A DNA stretch of 11,950 bases from Hadesarchaea archaeon (lineage in GTDB: Archaea; Hadarchaeota; Hadarchaeia; Hadarchaeales; Hadarchaeaceae): positions 1 through 11,950 of the forward strand of contig JACIWF010000029.1 of NCBI GenBank assembly GCA_014361095.1. The letters run 5' to 3'. Every line of letters starts with the position of its first letter. The stretch's first letter is position 1. This document shows, in pieces, positions 7,022 to 11,950 of the stretch. The notes under the pieces were generated by a model. It saw only the letters and a list, made by a program, of their open reading frames with translations, did no database searches and was not told the origin of the DNA. The position numbers and the translations under genes are program-made.

Positions 7022-7246
7022 TTAAATTAACTTACGGTGTTTGGCGCAGGAGATGCAGGCATATTCCTTTCTCTGGGGCAAAAACACCCGCCTGCGGTCG
7101 ATACCGGGTATGTTTCTCAGATCACCGATACCGGAATGCCTTCTCACCGGAACCGCTTTGATCCGCGGCGTCAACCGTCCGCAGTAGACGCAGGTCACCG
7201 GCTGGCTGCGTCCCCCCGGCTTGTAGAGGCCCCATTTCTTGCCCAT
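7022..7246 (-). CDS. 30S ribosomal protein eS26-like
   Basis: This is a 74-residue basic protein with two CxxC knuckles, Cys19/Cys22 and Cys64/Cys67. The order is CVYCGRLTPRIKAV, then about 30 residues, FLP...EYACISCAKHRKLI. This matches eS26: C-x2-CGR-x-P-x-x-KAV, a Pro-containing strand, then Y-x-C-x-x-CA-x-H. The central region is diverged, so a related zinc ribbon of unknown function is possible. In eukaryotes eS26 lies at the mRNA exit channel. An ATG at 7258 is in frame, but ATG 7246 gives the familiar MxKK start, and a TATA-like TTTAATTTT lies about 26 bases before it, which suggests a leaderless mRNA. It converges on GGGP synthase with a 34-base gap. Confidence 0.72.
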   Translation of the reverse strand: MGKKWGLYKPGGRSQPVTCVYCGRLTPRIKAVPVRRHSGIGDLRNIPGIDRRRVFLPQRKEYACISCAKHRKLI

Positions 7247-7267
7247 AATCTCGACCATAAAGTCTTC

Positions 7268-7276
7268 AAAATTAAA
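7268..7276 (-). promoter_or_regulatory. TATA box for the eS26-like gene
   Basis: TTTAATTTT on the minus strand is centred about 26 bases from ATG 7246. That spacing predicts transcription starting at or next to the start codon. Confidence 0.45.
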
Positions 7277-7330
7277 GGCTATAACTGTTTGGGTCCAGCC
7301 CGGTCTTTCTGGTGAAGGAAACCAAAGGCC

Positions 7331-7352
7331 AAAAAATTGCTGTTAAAACTGG
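7331..7352 (-). terminator. Oligo-T tract after cupin gene
   Basis: On the minus strand, TTTT and TTTTTT runs follow the cupin stop by roughly 20-37 bases. Short arms GGCCA/TGGCC bracket them, forming at best a weak stem. Termination here would separate the cupin gene from the downstream eS26-like gene, which has its own TATA. Confidence 0.35.
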
Positions 7353-7367
7353 CCGATTCTCTCTAGC

Positions 7368-7709
7368 TTACTTCGCCGAGCGGATCATCGTCAGCAGCAT
7401 CTTGAACCGCTCGCGGGCGAACAGCGCATGCGGCTCGTTGGCCGGCATCAGGATGATTTCCCCTGAACCCAGACGATATTTCTTCTTGGAGATGGTGATC
7501 TCCGCTTCACCATCGACGATCTGCACCAGAGCATCATAGGGCGCGGTGTGCTCGCTCAGACCCTGTCCCTTATCGAAGGCAAACAGCGTGACCGTCCCGG
7601 CTCTCTTTCTGATTATCTCCCGGCTGACCACGGAGCCCTCCTGATAGTCCACCAGATCTACAACTTTCAGTACCTTCTTAACCAGATCTTTTCTCTCCTG
7701 ATTCCTCAG
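7368..7709 (-). CDS. Small cupin-domain protein
   Basis: This is a 113-residue single-domain cupin. The beta-barrel motifs are visible as GLSEHTAPYDALVQIVDGEAEITI (about 50-73; His54) and GEIILMPANEPHALFA (83-98; His94). Together they would bind one metal. Close relatives of this short type (KVL...YQEGSVVSR..., ...TLFAFDKGQGLSEHTAP) are common in archaea and anaerobes, but their substrate is unknown. The frame is open to a GTG at 7808 that would overlap the upstream molybdoenzyme gene. Family length favours a start near 7709. There the only candidate codon is CTG, preceded by GGTGAG three bases upstream and about 36 bases after a TATA-like TATTTATTT. A GTG at 7652 would cut into the conserved N-terminal strand. 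The domain is certain; the start is uncertain. Confidence 0.82.
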   Translation of the reverse strand: MRNQERKDLVKKVLKVVDLVDYQEGSVVSREIIRKRAGTVTLFAFDKGQGLSEHTAPYDALVQIVDGEAEITISKKKYRLGSGEIILMPANEPHALFARERFKMLLTMIRSAK

Positions 7710-7740
7710 ACTCTCACCACAGAACCCTCGAACTTGAACC

Positions 7741-7749
7741 AAATAAATA
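7741..7749 (-). promoter_or_regulatory. TATA box for the cupin gene
   Basis: TATTTATTT on the minus strand lies between the molybdoenzyme stop at 7774 and the cupin start. It predicts a transcript beginning near 7719 with a leader of about ten bases holding the GGTGAG site. This argues against the upstream GTG 7808 start. Confidence 0.45.
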
Positions 7750-7773
7750 CCTGCTCCAGATTGTCTCACGGGA

Positions 7774-8373
7774 TCATTCGGAGTATCTCTCTTCCTTCCA
7801 GGGGTCACCGCGGTTGTGGTAGCCGTGGCTCTCCCAGAAGCCGGGCCTGTCCTCGGCCGTGAACTCCACTCCCGTCACCCACTTCGCGCTCTTCCAGAAG
7901 TACAGCCTTGGCACCACGAGCCTGACCGGAAAACCATGCTCGGGAGTGAGCGGCTTTCCATCGTGTTTGACCGCAAAGACGACATCCGTCTCAAAGAAGT
8001 CGCTGATTTGAAGGTTGGTGGTGAAGCCCCCTGCAGCGTGGACGATGACAAACCTTGCCTCAGGAAGAATTCTGACCAGTTTCTTCAGCTGGGATGCACT
8101 CACGCCCTCCCAAAGGTTGTCCAGCTTCGACCATCCCGTCACACAGTGCACATCGGAGAGAACCCTCACCCGTGGCAGCGACATGAATTCTCGGTAGTCC
8201 AGCCACAGCTCCTTTTCCACTAGGCCGGAAATGGAGAATTTCCATCCGGAGGGATCTATCCTCTGAACCTGCCCGTAGTGAAGGACTGGCCACTGATTAA
8301 CCAGTCGTTGCCCCGGAGGGATTCTATTCTCTCTTTCAACGTCTGGGCTTCTGATCAGTTCAAGTTCCGGCAT
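7774..8373 (-). CDS. Sulfite oxidase-fold molybdopterin oxidoreductase
   Basis: This 199-residue protein has the oxidoreductase molybdopterin-binding (SUOX/MsrP) fold. Cys77 in DVHCVTGWSK is the conserved cysteine that ligates molybdenum. Other family marks are RIPPGQ near the N-terminus, LxxxFETDVVFAVKHDGKPLTPEHGFPVRLVVP and the C-terminal PRLYFWKSAKWV...GFWE..GYH..GDPW.EERY. It has no signal peptide, no haem domain and no dimerisation domain, so it is a short cytosolic variant of unknown substrate. The frame is open to GTG 8424, but ATG 8373 has a strong GGTGAG site and lies downstream of a TATA box at 8437-8447. The cupin gene follows on the same strand but seems to have its own promoter. 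Family assignment is firm; the reaction is not known. Confidence 0.9.
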   Translation of the reverse strand: MPELELIRSPDVERENRIPPGQRLVNQWPVLHYGQVQRIDPSGWKFSISGLVEKELWLDYREFMSLPRVRVLSDVHCVTGWSKLDNLWEGVSASQLKKLVRILPEARFVIVHAAGGFTTNLQISDFFETDVVFAVKHDGKPLTPEHGFPVRLVVPRLYFWKSAKWVTGVEFTAEDRPGFWESHGYHNRGDPWKEERYSE

Positions 8374-8436
8374 CTGCTCACCATTTTCCAGTTGTCCCTC
8401 GCTCCTCAAAAGCTTGAAATGCACCTGCGGGCGGGT

Positions 8437-8447
8437 CTTATAAAGTT
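8437..8447 (-). promoter_or_regulatory. TATA box for the molybdoenzyme gene
   Basis: ACTTTATAAG on the minus strand is a near-ideal archaeal box A. It predicts a start near 8416, giving a leader of about 43 bases to ATG 8373. It excludes the alternative GTG at 8424, which would lie upstream of the transcript start. Confidence 0.6.
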
Positions 8448-8460
8448 GGCTTCAGGTGTC

Positions 8461-8466
8461 TATTAA
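8461..8466 (+). promoter_or_regulatory. TATA-like element for the small palindrome-flanked ORF
   Basis: TATTAA on the plus strand predicts a transcript start near 8490, just before the first CTACGTA palindrome (8496-8511). The ORF then starts at GTG 8513. The palindrome would thus lie in the 5' leader, where a bound protein could block transcription or translation. Confidence 0.35.
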
Positions 8467-8495
8467 CCTCCTCGACACTCGAAAGGAGCTGTGGA

Positions 8496-8511
8496 CTACG
8501 TAGGTGCGTAG
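8496..8511. repeat. Palindrome copy 1, CTACGTAGGTGCGTAG
   Basis: This is the first of four copies of CTACGTA-NN-TACGTAG, with one mismatch in the right arm (G for A). The changed base creates GGTG, which can act as the ribosome binding site for the ORF starting at 8513. Similarity with copy 2 extends outside the 16 bp (TGTGG before, AG-G after). Confidence 0.85.
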
Positions 8512-8512
8512 A

Positions 8513-8743
8513 GTGTATCTGGTAATTTTTGATAAATCAGGCAGGAGCCGATCGGGCTGGCATTATGGTAAGCTGCGAGAGTTTGGGGCCCGGTGGATCC
8601 AAAGGTCTGCCATCGGAGCGGACGATGTGGGCGTTGCGATGGAGCTTATGCGAACGCTTCGGGAATTCGGTGCCCAGAAAATCCCTGTTTTCGAGGCAGC
8701 TGATATCACAGACTCCACGGGCGCGCCATGTGGCACTACGTAG
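8513..8743 (+). CDS. Small Cas2-like (ferredoxin-fold) protein, hypothetical
   Basis: This ORF encodes 76 residues. I do not recognise a characterised protein, but the layout resembles Cas2/VapD ferredoxin folds: a strand MYLVIFD ending in Asp7, a basic loop (KSGRSRSG), helix HYGKLREFGA, strand RWIQRSAIG, helix DDVGVAMELMRTLREFGA, strand KIPVFEA. In Cas2 the first strand also ends in a conserved Asp, and the second carries a Q-S motif like IQRS here. LREFGA-xx-I occurs twice, as expected for a pseudo-symmetric beta-alpha-beta pair. The GTG at 8513 is chosen over GTG 8504 because GGTG lies six bases before it and it gives the strand start. The start lies two bases past palindrome copy 1 and the TAG stop lies inside copy 2. 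It is shorter than most Cas2 proteins, and no CRISPR array or cas1 is in the window. It may also be a chance ORF, although its reading looks better than the opposite-strand frame. Confidence 0.5.
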   Translation: MYLVIFDKSGRSRSGWHYGKLREFGARWIQRSAIGADDVGVAMELMRTLREFGAQKIPVFEAADITDSTGAPCGTT

Positions 8744-8751
8744 GTACGTAG
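8736..8751. repeat. Palindrome copy 2, CTACGTAGGTACGTAG
   Basis: The arms CTACGTA and TACGTAG are perfect around GG. The stop codon of the small ORF (TAG, 8741-8743) lies in the left arm. Confidence 0.9.
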
Positions 8752-8778
8752 AGCGGATTTAAAGCTGGCACTCAAACT

Positions 8779-8794
8779 CTACGTATATACGTAG
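8779..8794. repeat. Palindrome copy 3, CTACGTATATACGTAG
   Basis: This copy is a perfect 16-bp palindrome including the centre (TA instead of GG). It starts 43 bases after copy 2. Confidence 0.9.
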
Positions 8795-8799
8795 TTTTC

Positions 8800-8809
8800 G
8801 TCTGCAGAC
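8800..8809. repeat. Palindrome GTCTGCAGAC between copies 3 and 4
   Basis: This 10-bp perfect palindrome of different sequence lies almost exactly midway between the centres of copies 3 and 4. The three together form a nested symmetric arrangement. Confidence 0.7.
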
Positions 8810-8816
8810 AGCTTTT

Positions 8817-8832
8817 CTACGTAGGTACGTAG
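8817..8832. repeat. Palindrome copy 4, CTACGTAGGTACGTAG
   Basis: This copy is identical to copy 2 and starts 38 bases after copy 3. From here to the T-runs at 8936 I see no gene, only very short frames. Confidence 0.9.
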
Positions 8833-8935
8833 CCGATGATATGAAAACAGCGGGGCTTCATCTAAAGTGTTGGCGAAGTTCGGCATGACCTGGGGCTTAA
8901 TGCTCACGGTTTCAGGCTTTTTTCAATAGCATGAG

Positions 8936-8972
8936 CAAAAATCCTACCACACAAAAAGAAAATGCGGGTGTA
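8936..8972 (-). terminator. Multiple T-runs after the copper ATPase gene
   Basis: On the minus strand, three closely spaced runs (TTTTT, TTTTCTTTTT, TTTTT) follow the ATPase stop within about 40 bases. This is a typical archaeal intrinsic termination region. Confidence 0.55.
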
Positions 8973-8976
8973 AAAA

Positions 8977-11166
8977 TCAGTGGTGATGCTCGTGCCCCGC
9001 CGCCTTTTCCATGGAGGACAGATACCGCTCGGGATTCTGCCTGAAACTCTCCTCGCAGGTCTGTGAACAGAAGTAGATAACATGACCCTCATGCTCGATC
9101 TTACTGAAGGCTTCCTCGGGCCGCAGCTCCATCCCGCATACCGGATCCTTGACCATCTGGCCTTTATCCTCCACCTTGGGAACCTTCGGGCCGTGTTTCC
9201 TCAACGTCTGGGCGTTGACCGCAACAATCACCGTGCTCAGGGACATCACCAGGGCACCGATGGCAGGACTCAGGACTATCCCCAGCCCAGAAAGAACTCC
9301 GGATGCCAGAGGGATGGCGAGGATGTTGTACCCCGCTGCCCACCAGATGTTCTGCAGCATCTTGGAGTAGGTTCGCCGGGAAAGCTCCATCACCTTGATC
9401 ACATCCCTGGGGTCATTTCTCACCAGAATTATGTCGGCGCTCTCAATCGCTACATCTGTCCCGGCGCCGATGGCAATGCCGACATCGGCCGTGACCAGCG
9501 CGGGAGCATCGTTGATCCCGTCACCCACCATCGCCACCCGCTTCCCGGAATCTCTCAAAGCCCTGACCTTCTCGGCCTTTTCCTCGGGCAGAACCTGGGC
9601 GAAATACTTGTCAACTTTGAGTTCCTCCGCGACACGGCGGGCGACATCCTCCGAGTCTCCGGTGATCATGTAGGTCTCCACACCCATCTCCTTCAACCTC
9701 CTGATCGCCCCGTAGGACTCCGCCCTTATCCTGTCGGCGAGTGCAATGGCCCCGGCAAGCTCCCCATCGATCAAGGTGAAGATGACCGTTTTCCCGCCCT
9801 CCTGAAGTGATTTTATCCTAGGATCGGCCGGCTCCTTTTTCAGCTCCTTGAGCAGGCTGGGACCGCCCACATAAACCTCCTTCCCCTGAACCCGGCCCCG
9901 AGCGCCCCTGCCCGGTATCGCCCTGAAATCCGCAGCGGCCGGGATATCAACATTTTTCTCCCGCGCGTGCTCGACGACGGCCTTCGCTATCATGTGTTCG
10001 GAGTTGAACTCAATGCTGGCGGTGAGCTTCAGGAGCTCCTCCTCAGAGATGAAGGAAACGACATCGGTGACGCTAAGCTTTCCCTCGGTCAAAGTCCCCG
10101 TCTTGTCAAAAACGACCGCGTCCACATTCCTCACCGCCTCAAAGGCCCTTCTGTCCCTGATCAGGATCCCGCTGCTCGCGGTGATGGAAGTGGAGATGGC
10201 GACGACCAGAGGTATAGCCAGACCAAGGGCATGGGGGCAGGCGATTACCATGACGGTAACAGACCGCTCGATAGCGAACCCCGGATCTGAAACCAACGAC
10301 CAAGCGATATAAGTCAAAATTCCGACGCCGAGGGCTACATAGAAAAGCAGCGCCGCGGCCCGGTTGGCCAGATCCTGGGTCCTGGATCTGCTCTCCTGCG
10401 CCTGCTTCACCAGATTGATCACCTGGGCCAAGTAAGTTTCCTTACCTGTCTTTTCAACCCTCACCTTCAAGGCCCCTTCCTCGTTTATCCCCCCGCCGAT
10501 GACCCTCGACCCGGCCTCCTTGGGCACGGGCTTTGACTCCCCGGTCAAAAAGGACTCATTCACCAAAGACTCGCCCTCAAGCACCACTCCATCCGAAGGT
10601 ATTCTCTCCCCGGGACGAACCAGCACCACCTGACCGGCCCTCAGCTCTGAGACCGGGACATCCCTCACCCCACCATCTTCAACCAAGTGGGCGGTCGTCG
10701 GCATTATCTTGGCCAGTTCCTCCAGCGCCATCGAGGCACCGAGGACGCTCTTCGCCTCAATCCAGTGGCCGAGGAGCATCACGTCGATCAGCGTCGCAAG
10801 TTCCCAGAAGAAATCCATCCCGAAGGACCCCAGTGCCGTGGCCGCCGAGTAGAAGAAGGCTACGGAAATCGCCATGCCGATGAGGGTCATCATCCCGGGC
10901 TGCCGCGACCTTATCTCCTCAACCAAGCCCTTCAGGAAGGGCCAGCCACCGTAAATGTAGATAGGAACTGAGAGCAGGAGCAGCACCAGCCCTTGGTAGG
11001 GTATCGAGATAGTAAAGCCGAACCACATCTGAATCATCTCGGAAAGAAGCAGTACGGGAACGGTGAGGACAACGGAAACCAGAAATCTCCTTTTGAAATC
11101 CTGAAGGTGATGGGCATGTCCGCCGTGGCCCATATGCTCGTGGGAGCCGTGAACGTGGTCCTCCAT
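8977..11166 (-). CDS. copB: CopB-like Cu/Ag P-type ATPase with YHS domain
   Basis: This 729-residue membrane pump moves copper or silver out of the cytosol using ATP. A His-rich N-terminus (residues 4-20) precedes the membrane helices. The actuator motif is TGES (208-211), and the transport motif CPH (Cys310-Pro-His312) defines the P1B-3 type. The phosphorylation site is DKTGT (Asp354), the hinge is MVGDGINDAP (547-556), and the last helices carry YN (613-614) and MSLSTVIVAVNA (641-652). A C-terminal YHS domain (about 672-720, Cys677, Cys700, Cys704) and an HEHHH tail add metal sites. The usual HP dipeptide of the nucleotide domain reads SEHM here (His391-Met392). ATG 11166 lies about 26 bases after a TATA-like CTCTTAAC, so the mRNA may be leaderless; the RNase P RNA gene ends 36 bases upstream. 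In CopB enzymes CPH is linked to Cu/Ag, but exact metal preference cannot be read. Confidence 0.93.
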   Translation of the reverse strand: MEDHVHGSHEHMGHGGHAHHLQDFKRRFLVSVVLTVPVLLLSEMIQMWFGFTISIPYQGLVLLLLSVPIYIYGGWPFLKGLVEEIRSRQPGMMTLIGMAISVAFFYSAATALGSFGMDFFWELATLIDVMLLGHWIEAKSVLGASMALEELAKIMPTTAHLVEDGGVRDVPVSELRAGQVVLVRPGERIPSDGVVLEGESLVNESFLTGESKPVPKEAGSRVIGGGINEEGALKVRVEKTGKETYLAQVINLVKQAQESRSRTQDLANRAAALLFYVALGVGILTYIAWSLVSDPGFAIERSVTVMVIACPHALGLAIPLVVAISTSITASSGILIRDRRAFEAVRNVDAVVFDKTGTLTEGKLSVTDVVSFISEEELLKLTASIEFNSEHMIAKAVVEHAREKNVDIPAAADFRAIPGRGARGRVQGKEVYVGGPSLLKELKKEPADPRIKSLQEGGKTVIFTLIDGELAGAIALADRIRAESYGAIRRLKEMGVETYMITGDSEDVARRVAEELKVDKYFAQVLPEEKAEKVRALRDSGKRVAMVGDGINDAPALVTADVGIAIGAGTDVAIESADIILVRNDPRDVIKVMELSRRTYSKMLQNIWWAAGYNILAIPLASGVLSGLGIVLSPAIGALVMSLSTVIVAVNAQTLRKHGPKVPKVEDKGQMVKDPVCGMELRPEEAFSKIEHEGHVIYFCSQTCEESFRQNPERYLSSMEKAAGHEHHH

Positions 11167-11202
11167 TTATCACACGTTGCCTTCTCGTGTTAAGAGACTA
11201 AC

Positions 11203-11498
11203 GCCGGCGTGCTGGCCGTAATCCGTCTTCTGTTTTCAGGCGACATTCAGCTAAGCGGGCTACCACCCACCTCAGGCAGGCGCTCATCGGCGGCAATTTG
11301 CCCTTGCATCCCGCGTGATGGCCGTTTCATCCCCGACAACCCGACCTCAGCGTTTCCGCATCATGGCGCAGGTTGTGGGGTGTCGTTTCTGTTCCATCTT
11401 CCCGATCTCTCGACCGTACCCTTGCGGGGCCGCGGACCTGCCAGATGGACGGAATTTCCTCAGGCTTGCGCCCGACAGTCGCCCACCAGCTCGCCGGC
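11203..11498 (-). ncRNA. rnpB: RNase P RNA, archaeal type A
   Basis: This is the catalytic RNA that trims the 5' ends of pre-tRNAs. No protein frame fits, but RNase P landmarks are clear. P1 is GCCGGCG-A-GCUGG with CCAGC-A-CGCCGGC at the two ends, and P2 is GGGCGAC/GUCGCCU. P3 is GGGC-GCAA-GCCU, then the CR-I region GAGGAAAUUCC (canonically GAGGAAAGUCC). ACAGAAACGAC lies in the specificity domain, GCAAGGGCAAAUUGCC in the CR-IV region, and ACAGAAGACGGAUUAC at the 3' end (canonically ACAGAA...GGCUUA). The length of about 296 nt is normal for archaea. A box-A-like CTTAAG at 11521-11526 sits about 26 bases before the 5' end. ORFs drawn across this region are spurious. Ends are set by P1 and may be off by a few bases. 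Confidence 0.93.
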
Positions 11499-11518
11499 AA
11501 TTAAATGGTCTACTTTCA

Positions 11519-11528
11519 GACTTAAGAG
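11519..11528 (-). promoter_or_regulatory. Box A of the RNase P RNA gene
   Basis: TCTTAAGT on the minus strand is centred about 26 bases before the P1 5' end at 11498. A second AT-rich stretch (ATTTAATT, 11499-11506) is too close to the 5' end to be box A. Confidence 0.5.
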
Positions 11529-11549
11529 CTTCAACATCGTGACCTGGGG

Positions 11550-11950
11550 CTAACCGAACGCCACATCCAAGATCATCATTATCACAAAACCTAAGATGGC
11601 TCCAATGGTGGCCAAGTCAGGGTTGCCTCCGGTCTGAGACTCAGGAACCAGCTCCTCGATGACCACAAATATCATCGCGCCGGCGGCAAAGGCCAAGGCG
11701 TAGGGAAGAATCGAGCGGGACGCAATCACGGCCGCCGCCCCGATTACGGCCGCGACCGGCTCAACGACCGCGGAAAGCTGCCCGTACCAGAAGCTCCTCA
11801 GTCGGGACATCCCCTCGCGCCGGAGCGGCAAAGAAACTGCAAGTCCCTCGGGAAAATTCTGAATGCCGATGCCTATGGCTAAGGAGATGGCTCCGGCCAA
11901 GGTGGTGAAGGGAAGACCTGCCGCCGCGGCACCGAAGGCAACTCCGACGG
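11550..11950 (-). CDS. ZIP-family metal transporter, GufA type (5' end missing)
   Basis: This is the C-terminal part of an integral membrane divalent metal (probably zinc) transporter. The frame is open through the window edge, and about 132 residues are present; a TTG at 11900 is internal, not the start. GIGIQNFPEGLAVSLPLR is the metal-site helix, where GufA-type members have QNFPEG instead of HNxPEG. The next helix pair gives VVEP and ALAFAAGAMIFVVIEELVPESQ with the second metal motif EELVPE. The last helix, ending FVIMMILDVAFG, is the normal C-terminus. Transport direction is usually into the cytosol. It lies upstream of rnpB on the same strand and near the copper ATPase, so the region joins two metal transporters, without evidence of co-regulation. 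Confidence 0.88.
   Translation of the reverse strand, partial: VGVAFGAAAAGLPFTTLAGAISLAIGIGIQNFPEGLAVSLPLRREGMSRLRSFWYGQLSAVVEPVAAVIGAAAVIASRSILPYALAFAAGAMIFVVIEELVPESQTGGNPDLATIGAILGFVIMMILDVAFG

Noticed and set aside
8496..8751. Insertion sequence bounded by palindrome copies 1 and 2
   Set aside because: The enclosed ORF has no transposase motifs, and no target-site duplication is visible. It is kept only as one possibility in the main finding.
8563..8775. A 70-codon minus-strand ORF opposite the Cas2-like ORF
   Set aside because: It has no motif and no ribosome binding site, and the plus-strand frame shows alternating strand/helix periodicity and an SD-like GGTG.
8736..8832. CRISPR array, because palindromic repeats recur at 43 and 38 bases beside a Cas2-like ORF
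   Set aside because: The repeats are only 16 bp, three in a row, with unequal spacings of 27 and 22 bases, and no leader, cas1 or effector is present. Operator-like or element-end sites fit better.
8904..9092. A 62-codon minus-strand ORF at the end of the ATPase gene
   Set aside because: It overlaps the YHS-coding end in another frame and then runs through the T-rich terminator; it has no features of a protein.
8886..11551. A 12-base match TGACCTGGGGCT at 8886 and at 11540
   Set aside because: In a 12-kb window compared on both strands, several 12-base matches are expected by chance, and there is no extended similarity around it.
11209..11553. ORFs of 114 and 75 codons on the plus strand
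   Set aside because: They lie across the RNase P RNA gene, are antisense to it and have no recognisable domain.

Overview
The window is archaeal chromosomal DNA. The evidence is two CCA-encoding tRNA genes with introns at the canonical 37/38 site, ribosomal proteins eL40 and eS26, geranylgeranylglyceryl-phosphate synthase for archaeal lipids, an archaeal-type RNase P RNA, AT-rich box-A elements and GGTGA-type ribosome binding sites. The CBS proteins, one with a GGGEK...GN-LAA-NE insert that I recall from methanogen proteins, look euryarchaeal. An eS26-like protein is more typical of TACK/Asgard lineages. A deep-branching euryarchaeal-side lineage (for example Hadarchaeota-like) would fit both, but this is only inference.

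Layout. Positions 143-234 (minus) hold an intron-containing tRNA-Gly(CCC). Positions 261-4171 (minus) are a tight run of five CBS-domain genes with about 18 CBS domains, no recognisable effector domain and one C-terminal zinc ribbon. They are transcribed away from a short, symmetric, apparently bidirectional promoter shared with rpiA (plus). After rpiA come an elongator tRNA-Met with a 46-nt intron and a compact plus-strand operon: NAD(P)HX dehydratase, eL40 (48 aa) and GGGP synthase. Converging on it is a small minus-strand eS26-like gene, then a cupin gene and a cytosolic sulfite-oxidase-fold molybdoenzyme gene.

Positions 8450-8976 form an unusual small region. A 76-aa Cas2/ferredoxin-fold-like ORF on the plus strand starts just beyond one copy and stops inside another copy of a 16-bp palindrome, CTACGTA-NN-TACGTAG. 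Two more copies lie just downstream around a second palindrome. This is the best candidate here for something undescribed.

The right end is metal homeostasis plus an RNA. A CPH-type (P1B-3, CopB-like) copper/silver ATPase with a His-rich N-terminus and C-terminal YHS domain lies at 8977-11166 (minus). An unrecognised-by-ORF stretch at 11203-11498 (minus) is the RNase P RNA gene. A GufA-type ZIP metal transporter, cut by the window edge, ends at 11550 (minus). The RNase P RNA carries a compensatory base-pair change in the nearly invariant P4 catalytic helix.

The genes are mainly housekeeping (translation, tRNA maturation, lipid ether synthesis, nucleotide repair, pentose phosphate). Added to these are a likely adenine-nucleotide-sensing CBS cluster and metal transport. 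All family names are from reading motifs by eye; no database search was run.
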